A stretch of DNA of 47,748 nucleotides from a bacterium. Lineage in GTDB: Bacteria > Hydrothermota > UBA3073 > JACQXS01. Position 1 is the first letter of the stretch. Every line of letters starts with the position of its first letter. Of the stretch, positions 25,053 through 33,576 are shown in pieces. The notes beneath the pieces are model-generated. The model worked only from the letters and a program-made list of their open reading frames with translations, was not told where the DNA came from and ran no database searches. The position numbers and the translations under genes are program-made. The stretch covers positions 1 to 47,748 of the forward strand of contig JAUVIV010000006.1 of NCBI GenBank assembly GCA_030592575.1, written 5' to 3'.

Positions 25053-26023
25053 TGGATAAAAGATACGTTACATGTCTTTCAATTGCTTTTCTTGTTCATT
25101 CGTTGTTAGTATTTTTCTTTCAGTTCCAGAAAATAATGGAACGAAGAGCGGCAGAAAGAAAATTTATAGGCGTAGAATTTAAGGAAGAAGAAGAAAAGAA
25201 GAAGAAAAAAGAAAAAAAGAAAGAAGAACCTAAAAAGAAAGAGAAACTTCTTACTCCGAAAGTGCCAACTATATCACTGAAAGATAAGTTTAAATTAAGG
25301 AATATAAAAACTAAAATATCTGAAGAAGATTTAAGAAAACTTGCAAAAATTGCTACTCCGTTGAAAATAGCAGATCAAAATAAGATAATAGATATTGATA
25401 AAATGTTAGATATTCACAAAAATCAAATAAATGTAGATATGGATCAATTTGAAAAACTTGATTTAGATAATGCGCTTAGTAATTTGGATGTTATTACATT
25501 GGGTAAAGGAATATCAACTGAAGACATATTAGCACAAGATGAAGTTATGCTTCCTGCGGCAGCACTACTTGGTAAAAAAGTAGGTTTGTTTACTACCACG
25601 GGTGCGGGTGTATCAGGAGACGGTGGTGGAATAGCTCTTGATGTAGCAAGTGCAGGGGATCTTGTTGAGAAAGAAGACTTTAAACAATCGGTCAAAAAAG
25701 TTAAAACTAAAATTGCAAAAGGAGAAGGACCACAAACTGTAGTTGAAATAAGTGGTGCACTTGCAGATCGTGAGCAAATCAAAGGTCCGCTTCCTCCTTA
25801 TCCAGACTGGGCTCAGGAAAGAGGATTATCGGGTTGTTTAAGGGTTAAAGTGACGGTAAATGCAAGTGGAAAAATAACAGGAGCTGTGATTCCATTGACT
25901 ACAACAGGATATCCGAATTGGGACAATGAAGTGATAGCTTGGATTAAAAAATATTGGAAATGGAAAGCACTTCCAGGAGTTACTTCACCAGGATGTATTG
26001 GTTTTCATTTCATACTTGGTTAA
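25052..26023 (+). CDS. tonB: TonB-like energy transducer
   Basis: TonB proteins couple the ExbB/ExbD motor to outer-membrane receptors. The membrane helix is at about residues 7-25, followed by a long charged run of Lys and Glu (about 45-75) that replaces the usual proline-rich linker, then a low-complexity central part of about 140 residues. The C-terminal domain (about 240-323) has the TonB pattern: PLPPYPDWAQERGLSGCLRVKVTVNASGKITGAVIP followed by YPNWDNEVIAWIKKYWKWKAL and a final strand. No TonB-dependent receptor gene is in the window. Translation begins on the last base of the exbD stop. Confidence 0.88.
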   Translation: MDKRYVTCLSIAFLVHSLLVFFFQFQKIMERRAAERKFIGVEFKEEEEKKKKKEKKKEEPKKKEKLLTPKVPTISLKDKFKLRNIKTKISEEDLRKLAKIATPLKIADQNKIIDIDKMLDIHKNQINVDMDQFEKLDLDNALSNLDVITLGKGISTEDILAQDEVMLPAAALLGKKVGLFTTTGAGVSGDGGGIALDVASAGDLVEKEDFKQSVKKVKTKIAKGEGPQTVVEISGALADREQIKGPLPPYPDWAQERGLSGCLRVKVTVNASGKITGAVIPLTTTGYPNWDNEVIAWIKKYWKWKALPGVTSPGCIGFHFILG

Positions 26024-26057
26024 AATTGTTCCTAACTTTATAATAAAGGAGAAAATT

Positions 26058-26963
26058 ATGATATTACAAAAAGTAAGAAAAATTATGTTTTGGGCTTTTG
26101 GTTTGATCCTTGTTCTTGTGTTTGTTGTTCCTGCTTTCTCTCAAGAAGATACGGAAAAATCTGATGTGGGAGGGGATAAAGTAGTAAAAGGAAAATATAC
26201 GGGTAAGATTAACGAGAAAAAACCTGCTCTTAGGTTGTTTTTTGATCCATTTGAAGCGCTTGCTGCCTATATTAAAAAAGGAGAATATATTTATGATAGA
26301 CAATTAGGATTAAATTCAGATCTTGCATCAACGTTATATCCGGTTCTTGCATCAGAGCAAGTTATAAAACCTTGGCTTCATGGAATTGTGAGAAAAGAAA
26401 TATCTTTATTTAATCCAGTATATGGAAGTGATGTGTCTGAATGGAGAATGTTTATAAAGGATGAAAAAGGTAGTCTTTTCAAAGAATGGACAGGTGCAGG
26501 AGCTCCTCCGCAAAATATGATTTGGGATGGTAGAGGAAAAGATGGGACGATGATGAATCCGGGGATTACTTACCTTTATTCTGCAGAAGCAAAAGATGAA
26601 CTTGGAAATGTGTCTAAGGTGATTGGTAGAAAGCTTATAGTGAAAGGTATTTTGTATAAAGAAATGGGTGAGTGGGTTATTGCATTAAGAGGAGATAGAG
26701 TATGGATATCAGAAGCTTCTAAAGGAATAACCGAGGATGGATTTATATTGCTTCGAGAGGCAGTTGATATTGCAAAACAACTTTTTACAAGAAAGCTTAC
26801 TGTTGAAGTTTATGCGAGGAATGAAGCGGTATCCAGAGATCAGGGGCAAGTTATTATGAATTATTTTCTTAATAATCTTGTTGTACCTCCGTATTCAGTT
26901 ACTCATGTTTCAGGATTTGTTGACAAGGTATATAAGAGTTCTTACATCAAAATTATACTTTAG
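26058..26963 (+). CDS. Secreted FlgD-Ig / OmpA-like protein of the TonB locus
   Basis: The start is the ATG at 26058, which follows AAGGAG at 7 bases; an upstream in-frame ATG at 25998 lies inside tonB. A signal peptide covers about residues 1-29 (FWAFGLILVLVFVVPAFSQ). A FlgD-like Ig segment follows (EWRMFIKDEKGSLFKEWTGAGAPPQNMIWDGRGKDG... LYSAEAKDELGN). The final part, from about 215, has a loose resemblance to OmpA-type peptidoglycan-binding domains (LTVEVYARNEA, QGQVIMNYFLNNLVVPPYSVTHVSGF), but the usual N-x2-L-S-x2-R-A core is not intact, so this is tentative. It would supply a Pal-like or structural partner for the ExbBD-TonB motor. The stop is three bases before a tRNA gene. Confidence 0.65.
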   Translation: MILQKVRKIMFWAFGLILVLVFVVPAFSQEDTEKSDVGGDKVVKGKYTGKINEKKPALRLFFDPFEALAAYIKKGEYIYDRQLGLNSDLASTLYPVLASEQVIKPWLHGIVRKEISLFNPVYGSDVSEWRMFIKDEKGSLFKEWTGAGAPPQNMIWDGRGKDGTMMNPGITYLYSAEAKDELGNVSKVIGRKLIVKGILYKEMGEWVIALRGDRVWISEASKGITEDGFILLREAVDIAKQLFTRKLTVEVYARNEAVSRDQGQVIMNYFLNNLVVPPYSVTHVSGFVDKVYKSSYIKIIL

Positions 26964-26966
26964 CGA

Positions 26967-27039
26967 GGGGGCGTAGCTCAGATGGGAGAGCGTCTCGTTC
27001 GCAACGAGAAGGTCGACGGTTCAAGTCCGTTCGCCTCCA
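26967..27039 (+). tRNA. tRNA-Ala, anticodon CGC
   Basis: The 73 bases fold as a tRNA. The acceptor arm pairs GGGGGCG with CGCCTCC and contains the G3-U70 wobble that defines alanine tRNAs. The anticodon stem TCTCG/CGAGA encloses TTCGCAA (anticodon CGC, reading GCG), and the T arm GACGG/CCGTT encloses TTCAAGT. The discriminator is A and CCA is not encoded. It starts three bases after the previous stop, so it is probably processed from a longer transcript. Confidence 0.95.
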
Positions 27040-27073
27040 AATAGAGATTAAATCCATTTAAAAAAGAAATAAA

Positions 27074-28654
27074 GTGTATCAAGTATTTTCTCTTAAGTAT
27101 AGACCTAATACTTTTGATGAAGTAGTCGGTCAATCTCACGTTACTCAAACTCTTAAAAATGAAATCAAATATCTAAGAATCGCTAACTCTTACTTGTTTT
27201 CAGGACCAAGAGGAGTAGGGAAAACTACAACTGCAAGAATATTTGCCAAAGCATTAAATTGTATAAATGGGCCAACATCTGAACCTTGTAATTCTTGTCA
27301 ACAGTGTAAAAATATACAACTTGTGAATTCGCTTGATGTTCTTGAGATTGATGGTGCATCTAATCGTGGAATTGATGAAATCCGTCAACTTCGCGAAAGG
27401 GTTAGGTATGCTTCTTCTCAAGGGAAATACAAAATTTATATTATTGATGAAGTCCATATGTTGACGGATGAAGCATTTAATGCGTTGCTAAAGACTATAG
27501 AAGAGCCACCGTCTCATGTTCTATTTATTCTTGCTACGACTGCTCCTTATAAATTACCACTTACTATTTTATCAAGGTGTCAGCGATTTAGTTTTAGAAA
27601 AATTACTCCGAGTGCCATTTCGGAAAAAATAAAAAGTATTGCATCTCTTGAGTCAATAGAAATTGATGACTCTGCCTGTTCTTTTATTGCTAAATTTGTA
27701 GATGGTTCGCTTAGAGATGCTATATCTATGCTTGACCAACTTATTCCGTATGCCAATGGCAAGATAAAAATTACGGATATCCAAGATCTTCTTGGATTAC
27801 CTCCGCAAAGCATATTTTTTGAACTTACAAGCTCTATTATAAAGAGAGAGCCTTCTTCTATTCTTGCCTTAGCTCAAGATGTACTAAATCGTCAAGGAAT
27901 AGCTCCTAAAGAGTTAATATCAGGACTTATTAATCATTTGCAGACAATTTTCCTCTTGAAAACGGGTGTTTCTGCTAATGATGAATCTACCAAAGCTTAT
28001 GCTGAACAAGTTTCTTTACTTAAAACCTCTCATATACTTCGTTTAGTAGAGTTCTTATTTGACACAGAAAAGAATATGAGGAATGCACTATCAGAGGAGA
28101 TATATTTACAGCAAGCTCTTGTAAGAGCGTCAATTTGTACACAAACGTCAATTGATGATATACTTGCCCAGTTTGAACAACTTGAACCACGAAAACAAAA
28201 AACAAGTGTTACGGAACCAATTATTGCGAAGCCAAGCACTAAGCCGACTACTAAGGTTTATTCTCCAGAGCATAAAAGTGACTCGCAGGTTGCGGAGATT
28301 GATTCTGCTCAAGAGAAAACTCCAAAAAACATTCAACAAATATGGAAAACACTTCTTCATCAATTAGCCGAAAAAAGACCTTCTCTTGAAAGCTTTGTTG
28401 CTCAAAGTGTACCGGTAGAGCTTAGTGAAGGAAAACTTCTTCTTAAATATAAAAATGATTTTTTCAAGTCGAAAGTAGAGGGAAATTTATCATTTCTCGA
28501 AGAAGAACTTGTTAGTATTGTTAATAAACCAATACATATTGTTGAGTATTCCAATATATCTAAATCTAATCCTAAGAAAAGTTTGTTGAAAGAACCAATA
28601 GTTAAAACTACAATTGAAATGTTTAATGCTGAAATAGTTACAACTCACAGATAA
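27074..28654 (+). CDS. dnaX: DNA polymerase III subunit tau (DnaX)
   Basis: DnaX is the AAA+ motor of the clamp loader and organises the replicase. Motifs: the N-terminal YQVFSLKYRPNTFDEVVGQSHVTQTL, Walker A GPRGVGKTTT at 44-53, the zinc module C...CNSCQQC at about 64-79, IDGASNRGIDEIRQL, Walker B IIDEVHMLTDEAFNALLKTIEEPPSHVLFILATT (broken by no gap), and sensor motif LSRCQRFSF. The C-terminal half is variable, with a short tau-like part. The start is GTG at 27074 because the conserved sequence begins directly there. The stop shares a base with the ybaB start. No canonical frameshift heptamer for a gamma form was seen. Confidence 0.95.
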   Translation: MYQVFSLKYRPNTFDEVVGQSHVTQTLKNEIKYLRIANSYLFSGPRGVGKTTTARIFAKALNCINGPTSEPCNSCQQCKNIQLVNSLDVLEIDGASNRGIDEIRQLRERVRYASSQGKYKIYIIDEVHMLTDEAFNALLKTIEEPPSHVLFILATTAPYKLPLTILSRCQRFSFRKITPSAISEKIKSIASLESIEIDDSACSFIAKFVDGSLRDAISMLDQLIPYANGKIKITDIQDLLGLPPQSIFFELTSSIIKREPSSILALAQDVLNRQGIAPKELISGLINHLQTIFLLKTGVSANDESTKAYAEQVSLLKTSHILRLVEFLFDTEKNMRNALSEEIYLQQALVRASICTQTSIDDILAQFEQLEPRKQKTSVTEPIIAKPSTKPTTKVYSPEHKSDSQVAEIDSAQEKTPKNIQQIWKTLLHQLAEKRPSLESFVAQSVPVELSEGKLLLKYKNDFFKSKVEGNLSFLEEELVSIVNKPIHIVEYSNISKSNPKKSLLKEPIVKTTIEMFNAEIVTTHR

Positions 28655-28986
28655 TGCCAAAAAATATTATAGAAATGCTTAAAAAGTTTGATGAAGTGAA
28701 GAAATTAGTAAAGAATATGCAGAATCAATTTAAAGATAAAAGAATTGAGGTTAATACAGGAGCTGGGCTTGTTAGGGTTGTAGCAAACGGAAATCAGGAA
28801 ATTATTGAAATACATATTGATCCGGAGCTTATCAAATTAAAGGATAAAAAACTTCTTGAGGATCTTGTAAAATCTGCTGTTAATCAGGCAAAAGAAGAGG
28901 CGATGAAATTATCACAAGAATTGATTAAAGAATCTATGGGTACGGGATTTGACGCAAAAAATTTAGGAAATCTATTCTCTGATTAA
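28654..28986 (+). CDS. ybaB: Nucleoid-associated protein YbaB/EbfC
   Basis: This 110-residue DNA-binding protein of the YbaB/EbfC family forms a tweezer-like dimer. The family pattern is visible: an N-terminal helix (LKKFDEVKKLVKNMQNQF), the strands IEVNTGAGLVRVVANGNQEIIEIHIDPEL, LEDLVKSAVNQAKEEAMKLSQELIKE and a short C-terminal tail. It overlaps dnaX by one base (TAATG). The usual third gene, recR, does not follow; instead the oxidoreductase genes begin 35 bases downstream. Confidence 0.92.
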   Translation: MPKNIIEMLKKFDEVKKLVKNMQNQFKDKRIEVNTGAGLVRVVANGNQEIIEIHIDPELIKLKDKKLLEDLVKSAVNQAKEEAMKLSQELIKESMGTGFDAKNLGNLFSD

Positions 28987-29021
28987 TTAAATAATTATTT
29001 TTAACACGAAAAGGGGGGAGT

Positions 29022-29603
29022 GTGACGAAAGTTTTTGAAATAAGGTGGCATGGTAGAGGTGGTCAAGGAGCGAAGACTGCTGCTCTTCTTTTTGGAAATG
29101 CTGTTATGTCAACAGGAAAGTATTTGCAGGCATTTCCAGAGTATGGTCCAGAGCGAATGGGTGCACCTGTTCAGGCATTTAACAGATTGTCTGATTCGCA
29201 AATTTCTTTGCATTGCGGAATTAAAGAACCGGATATAGTGATAATTTTAGATCCTACGCTTTTAGAATCGCAGCCAGTAACTAAAGGGCTTAAAGCTGAG
29301 GGTACTATTATTGTAAATACTTTACTTGAACCGAAAGAACTTCGTGAGAAGTTGAATTTAGCTACTCAGAAGATATTTACTGTTGATGCTTCTGGTATTT
29401 CGCGTGACTTACTTGGTAGGGAACTTCCTAATACGCCTATGCTTGGTGCTCTTACCAAAGTATCTGATATTATAGGGCTTGAGGATTTAGTTAAATATGC
29501 AAAAAAGAAGCTTGAGAAAAAATTTAGAGGTAAAGGTAGTGGAATTGTTGAGGGAAATTTAGAAGCAATTAAAAAAGCTTACAATAACGTAAGGGGAGGG
29601 TAA
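29022..29603 (+). CDS. porG: 2-oxoacid (pyruvate):ferredoxin oxidoreductase, gamma subunit
   Basis: This is the gamma domain of the four-subunit enzyme that splits pyruvate (or a related 2-oxoacid) with CoA to acyl-CoA, CO2 and reduced ferredoxin. Signature: IRWHGRGGQGAKTAALLFGNAVMSTGKYLQAFPEYGPERMGAPVQAFNRLSD at the N-terminus, and the LGRELPNTPMLGAL stretch near residue 135. The length of 193 residues is normal. The start is GTG, preceded by the strong G-rich site AAGGGGGGAG. It is the first of four genes in the order gamma, delta, alpha, beta, as in archaea and many anaerobic bacteria. Confidence 0.93.
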   Translation: MTKVFEIRWHGRGGQGAKTAALLFGNAVMSTGKYLQAFPEYGPERMGAPVQAFNRLSDSQISLHCGIKEPDIVIILDPTLLESQPVTKGLKAEGTIIVNTLLEPKELREKLNLATQKIFTVDASGISRDLLGRELPNTPMLGALTKVSDIIGLEDLVKYAKKKLEKKFRGKGSGIVEGNLEAIKKAYNNVRGG

Positions 29604-29607
29604 AATA

Positions 29608-29892
29608 ATGGCACTTTCTTCTTGGAAAGAGTTGCCTATCGGGACTATAATTACCGAACCAGGTAATGCTCGTGAATTCAAAACAGGTGATTGGAGATCT
29701 CAAAGACCTATATGGGACTCAGAGAAATGTATACATTGCCTATTTTGTTTCATATATTGTCCGGATAGTTCAATTAAAGTAAATGAAGAAGGAAAAATGA
29801 CAGGAATAGATTTAGATTATTGTAAAGGATGTGGAATTTGTGCAGAAGAATGTCCTAAAGAAGCAATACATATGGAGATAGAAAAGAGATAA
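29608..29892 (+). CDS. porD: 2-oxoacid:ferredoxin oxidoreductase, delta (ferredoxin-like) subunit
   Basis: This 94-residue iron-sulfur protein carries two [4Fe-4S] motifs: CIHCLFCFIYCP at about 42-53 and CKGCGICAEECP at about 72-83, both complete CxxCxxCxxxCP sets. The N-terminal WKELPIGTIITEPGNAREFKTGDWRSQRPIWD is the usual lead of PorD, here counted in two parts around the EPGNA turn. It passes electrons from the TPP site of the beta subunit to external ferredoxin. The ATG lies in GGGAGGGTAAAATAATG, so the ribosome binding site overlaps the end of porG. Confidence 0.95.
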   Translation: MALSSWKELPIGTIITEPGNAREFKTGDWRSQRPIWDSEKCIHCLFCFIYCPDSSIKVNEEGKMTGIDLDYCKGCGICAEECPKEAIHMEIEKR

Positions 29893-29930
29893 ATTGTTAA
29901 AATGAATTTAAATTATTTAAGGAGGAAAAA

Positions 29931-31097
29931 ATGCCAATCCGTGCTTTAACAGGAAATGAGGCTATGGCTGAGGCTATGCGACAAATAAACCCGGATGTTG
30001 TGGCTGCTTATCCCATTACTCCTGCTACTGAAATAGTTCAATTATTTGCCTCGTTTGTTGCCGATGGATGTGTAGATACAGAATTTGTAACTGTTGAATC
30101 AGAACACTCTGCAATTGCTGCTTGTATTGGTGCTTCTGGTGCCGGTGCAAGAGTAATGACCAGTACCTCATCACAAGGACTTGCTTTAATGCATGAACTT
30201 TTATATGTTGCAGCAGGTCTTCGTGCTCCTATCGTTATTTGCGAAGTTAATCGTACATTATCATCGCCTATAAATATTCATTGTGACCACTCAGATACTA
30301 TGGGTTCACGAGAGGCTGGTTGGATTCAAATTTTTGCTGAAGATGCACAAGAAGCTTATGATTTAACACTCCAAGCTATAAAAATTTCAGAAGAAGTTTT
30401 ATTGCCTATTATGATAAGTACAGATGCCTTTATCATATCTCATTGTATGCAACGCGTAGATATGCTTGAAGATTCTGAAGTCCAAAAATTTATTGGACCT
30501 TATAAGGCAGCTTATTCTTTATTTGATAAGACTATTACGATAGGTCCACTTGATTTACAAGATTACTATTTTGAACACAAACGACAGGAAATAGAAGCAA
30601 TGTGGAAAACGGCTCCGGTAATTGAGAAAGTTGCTCAAGAATTTGCCAGCAAATTTGGCAGGTCTTACGGACTTTTCGAAGCTTACAAAACTGAAGATGC
30701 AGAACAAGTGATTGTAGCTTGTGGTTCAACTTGTGGAACTACTCGTGTTGTAATAGATAACTTGAGAGAGAAAGGAATTAAAATTGGATTATTGAAACTG
30801 TATGCAATGCGACCTTTTCCACATCAAAAACTTAAAGAAGTATTATCAAAAGCTAAATTGATTACCGTACTTGACCGCTCTGTTTCGATGAGTACTATGG
30901 GAGGACCTGTTTACATTGAACTTAGAAGTGCCTTATATGATGCTCCTAAACATCCATTACTTGTTGATTATATCTACGGGCTTGGAGGTAGAGATATTGA
31001 TATGGATCAAATAACGGATATTGCATTAAAGGGAGAACAAATCATTAAGGACAACAAGGTTGAAAAACCTGTCCAATATGTTGGATTAAGAGAATAA
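29931..31097 (+). CDS. porA: 2-oxoacid:ferredoxin oxidoreductase, alpha subunit
   Basis: The alpha subunit helps to form the TPP and 2-oxoacid site. Motifs: ALTGNEAMAEAMRQINPDVVAAYPITPATEIVQLF at the N-terminus, FVTVESEHSAIAACIGASGAGARVMTSTSSQGLALMHELLYVAAGLRAPIVI following it, and the C-terminal domain with VIVACGSTCGTTRVVIDNLREKGIKIGLLKLYAMRPFP and VLDRSVSMSTMGGPVY. These stretches are spread over 388 residues, the usual length. AAGGAGG precedes the ATG. The SMSTMGGP phrase is typical of the pyruvate and 2-oxoisovalerate branch; the exact substrate cannot be decided from sequence. Confidence 0.95.
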   Translation: MPIRALTGNEAMAEAMRQINPDVVAAYPITPATEIVQLFASFVADGCVDTEFVTVESEHSAIAACIGASGAGARVMTSTSSQGLALMHELLYVAAGLRAPIVICEVNRTLSSPINIHCDHSDTMGSREAGWIQIFAEDAQEAYDLTLQAIKISEEVLLPIMISTDAFIISHCMQRVDMLEDSEVQKFIGPYKAAYSLFDKTITIGPLDLQDYYFEHKRQEIEAMWKTAPVIEKVAQEFASKFGRSYGLFEAYKTEDAEQVIVACGSTCGTTRVVIDNLREKGIKIGLLKLYAMRPFPHQKLKEVLSKAKLITVLDRSVSMSTMGGPVYIELRSALYDAPKHPLLVDYIYGLGGRDIDMDQITDIALKGEQIIKDNKVEKPVQYVGLRE

Positions 31098-31111
31098 TAA
31101 CTTAAACATTT

Positions 31112-31138
31112 AAATCGTTTAAACTGTTTGAACGACTT
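31112..31138 (+). promoter_or_regulatory. Imperfect hairpin between porA and porB
   Basis: Two 12-base arms (31112-31123 and 31127-31138) are separated by the loop CTG and pair with one mismatch and one G-T wobble. The AGGAGG ribosome binding site of porB follows within five bases. There is no T run, so it is not a terminator of the usual kind. It may slow ribosome entry or mark an mRNA processing site. Confidence 0.45.
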
Positions 31139-31153
31139 AAATAGGAGGAGAAA

Positions 31154-32071
31154 ATGCCAAGTTTGAAAGAACTTTCAAAAAATGCGGATCTTTTTACAGG
31201 AGGGCATCGTGCTTGTTCGGGATGTGCGGGACCTATTGTAATAAAGCAGGTTTTATCTGTGGCTGGTCCACAAACTATTGCTTCTCTATCAACAGGATGT
31301 ATGGAAGTTGTAAGTACTATCTATCCATATACTGCTTGGAATATTCCGTATATACATGTTGCATTTGAGACTGCGGCTTCTGCTCTCTCAGGTGTTGAAG
31401 CTGCTTACCAAGTTTTGCGTCGGAAAGGTAAGGTAAAAGGAAAATGGAATCTTATTGCTTTTTCCGGTGACGGAGGAACTTATGACATAGGATTTCAGGG
31501 ATTATCAGGAGCTGTTGAACGTGGACATGATTTTCTTTATGTATGCTATAATAATGAAGCATATATGAATACCGGAATACAGAGGTCATCTGCAACTCCA
31601 AGAGGTGCTCATACTACTACATCTCCTGCAGGAACGGTTATCCCCGGTAAAAAACAATTTCATAAAAATCTCGTAGAAGTTATAGCTGCTCATGGAGCTC
31701 CTTATGTAGCACAAGCTATTCCATCCAATTGGGCTGATTTTACCCGTAAGGTTAGAAAAGCTTTGGATACTGAAGGACCCACAGTTATAGATATTTTAGC
31801 TCCTTGTCCACTTGGGTGGAGATATCCGTCTAATAAAACAATTGAAGTTGCTCGTCTTGCTGTAGAGTGTAAATTCTGGCCACTTTATGAAGTTGAAAAT
31901 GGTAAATATAAGTTAAATTATCGTCCTCGCAAAGAAGTACCTGTTGAGGAATGGTTACGTCTTCAAGGTAGATTTGCTCATCTCTTTACGCCAGAGAATG
32001 AACACATAATAAAGGAAATTCAGGAAGGTGTTGACCGCAGATGGGAATCTCTTTTAGAAAAATGTGGATAA
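31154..32071 (+). CDS. porB: 2-oxoacid:ferredoxin oxidoreductase, beta (TPP) subunit
   Basis: The beta subunit binds thiamine diphosphate and the [4Fe-4S] cluster next to it. The cluster ligands are visible: Cys21 and Cys24 in HRACSGCAGP, Cys in STGCMEVV and a late Cys in ILAPCPLGWRYP. The TPP motif runs from SGDGGTYDIGFQGLSGAVER through DFLYVCYNNEAYMNTGIQRSS. Three or four Cys at these places and PCPLGW are features of PorB. The 305 residues fit. A strong AGGAGGAG site precedes the ATG. It closes the por gene set. Confidence 0.95.
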   Translation: MPSLKELSKNADLFTGGHRACSGCAGPIVIKQVLSVAGPQTIASLSTGCMEVVSTIYPYTAWNIPYIHVAFETAASALSGVEAAYQVLRRKGKVKGKWNLIAFSGDGGTYDIGFQGLSGAVERGHDFLYVCYNNEAYMNTGIQRSSATPRGAHTTTSPAGTVIPGKKQFHKNLVEVIAAHGAPYVAQAIPSNWADFTRKVRKALDTEGPTVIDILAPCPLGWRYPSNKTIEVARLAVECKFWPLYEVENGKYKLNYRPRKEVPVEEWLRLQGRFAHLFTPENEHIIKEIQEGVDRRWESLLEKCG

Positions 32072-32101
32072 CCTATTAAGTGATATGAAAATATAATAAC
32101 T

Positions 32102-33352
32102 ATGAATATTAAAGAACTTAAATCTGAATCGCTATCTGTGCTTCAAAAGATGGCGCAAAAGAATGGAATTGAAGAAGTTAAGAAATTGAAGAAAGAAGCT
32201 CTTATGCTTAGCATACTTAAAAAACAAATAGAGCAAGAAGGATTTATATATGGTGAAGGAATGCTTGAGGTCTTGTCAGAGGGATATGGATTTTTACGTT
32301 CTCCCAAAAATGCTTATCTTATTTCTCCAAGTGATATTTATGTATCGAACACTCAAATAAAGCGTTTTAATATTCGTACAGGTGATTTTGTTATGGGACA
32401 AGCAAGACCTCCGAAAAATTCAGAACGATATCCTGCTCTCTTGAAAATTGAGACAATTAATTCAGACGAGCCGGATATTTGTAAACGAAGAGTTCCATTT
32501 GATGAACTTACTCCTTTCTATCCTACTCAAAAAATAAGTCTTGAGCGTAAGGATGGAGACCTTTCTATGCGTATTCTTGATTTTCTTGCTCCTGTTGGAA
32601 AAGGGCAACGAGGGCTTATTGTTTCTCCTCCTCGTGCTGGTAAGACTATACTCCTACAGAAAATGGCTAACTCAATTACCGAAAATAATCCGGAAATAAT
32701 TCCTGTTATATTGCTTGTTGATGAACGCCCTGAAGAAGTTACGGATACTCGTAGGAATACCCAAGCAGAAGTTGTTGCTTCAACATTTGATGAAGCTGCT
32801 GACCGTCATGTTCAGGTAGCACGAATGGTTCTTGAAAAGGCTAAACGGCTTGTCGAACAAAAAAAGGATGTTGTTATATTGCTTGATTCTATTACAAGGC
32901 TTGCACGAGCTCACAATACTGTTCTCCCGCATTCTGGTCGTACTTTATCTGGTGGAGTAGATGCTGAGGCTCTTCGTGGACCCAAGAGATTTTTTGGTGC
33001 TGCAAGAAATATTGAAGAAGGCGGTTCACTTACTATTATTGCTACTGCTCTTGTTGAAACAGGTTCAAGAATGGATGAAGTCATATTTGAAGAATTTAAG
33101 GGGACGGGAAATATGGAACTTGTTCTTTCTCGTGAGTTATCAAATCGCGGAATTTATCCTGCTATAGACCTTAATAAATCAGGAACCAGAAAAGCTGAAC
33201 TTATATTGCCGGAGAAAGAACTTATGAGAATTAATGTTTTGAAGCGAGTCCTTTTGGAAATGAATCCGACAGAAGCTATGGAACTTATGATTAGTCGTAT
33301 GTCCAGAACTGAAACCAACGAAGAATTTCTCCAGGCTATGAACTCTCGATAA
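32102..33352 (+). CDS. rho: Transcription termination factor Rho
   Basis: Rho is the hexameric RNA helicase that ends transcription and matches the scarcity of visible intrinsic terminators in this window. Parts: N-terminal helical domain ([20 protein letters not shown]), the cold-shock-like RNA-binding domain ([49 protein letters not shown], in the usual order), the P-loop [15 protein letters not shown], Walker [17 protein letters not shown], the Q loop [21 protein letters not shown] and the C-terminal [24 protein letters not shown]. There is no N-terminal extension; 416 residues matches the E. coli length of 419. A TATAAT sits just upstream of the ATG. Confidence 0.97.
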   Translation: MNIKELKSESLSVLQKMAQKNGIEEVKKLKKEALMLSILKKQIEQEGFIYGEGMLEVLSEGYGFLRSPKNAYLISPSDIYVSNTQIKRFNIRTGDFVMGQARPPKNSERYPALLKIETINSDEPDICKRRVPFDELTPFYPTQKISLERKDGDLSMRILDFLAPVGKGQRGLIVSPPRAGKTILLQKMANSITENNPEIIPVILLVDERPEEVTDTRRNTQAEVVASTFDEAADRHVQVARMVLEKAKRLVEQKKDVVILLDSITRLARAHNTVLPHSGRTLSGGVDAEALRGPKRFFGAARNIEEGGSLTIIATALVETGSRMDEVIFEEFKGTGNMELVLSRELSNRGIYPAIDLNKSGTRKAELILPEKELMRINVLKRVLLEMNPTEAMELMISRMSRTETNEEFLQAMNSR

Positions 33353-33529
33353 TTTTTTCTTTGTTTGATAATGCAAGTTTTAAAGTTTTTTTCTTCCAAT
33401 TTGTTCATGGAATATTTCTATCTACGATAATCTTTGCTTGCAAAAAAAGTAACGTTTTTTATTAGAAAGTTAAGGTCTCTTATTTCTTAATTATAGTTAA
33501 GGAAAATAGTTACAGTAACCATTTTTTCC

Positions 33530-33554
33530 TTGACAAATAGAAATATTGTATAAG
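33530..33554 (+). promoter_or_regulatory. Possible promoter of the LivJ-like gene
   Basis: TTGACA at 33530-33535 is followed by TATAAG at 33549-33554, but the spacer is only 13 bases, shorter than usual. The rest of the 224-base gap after rho is very AT-rich and holds nothing else I can name. Confidence 0.3.
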
Positions 33555-33576
33555 TTTTTATATAAAGGAGATTGAA

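Noticed and set aside
26039-26044. TATAAT before the FlgD-Ig/OmpA-like gene as a promoter
   Set aside because: It almost touches the AAGGAG ribosome binding site and the transcript would start inside it; the -35 match is poor (TTGGTT).
28374-28381. A-rich heptamer in dnaX as a programmed frameshift for gamma
   Set aside because: The A6G run is not in the required X XXY YYZ phase and no stimulatory hairpin was seen.
32092-32097. TATAAT just before rho as a promoter
   Set aside because: No -35 element at a suitable distance; in such AT-rich DNA the hexamer alone is not enough. Mentioned only as a parallel to 17646.
33436-33465. A-run/T-run hairpin after rho as an intrinsic terminator
   Set aside because: The stem is only A-T pairs around a six-base loop without G-C pairs, too weak to call.
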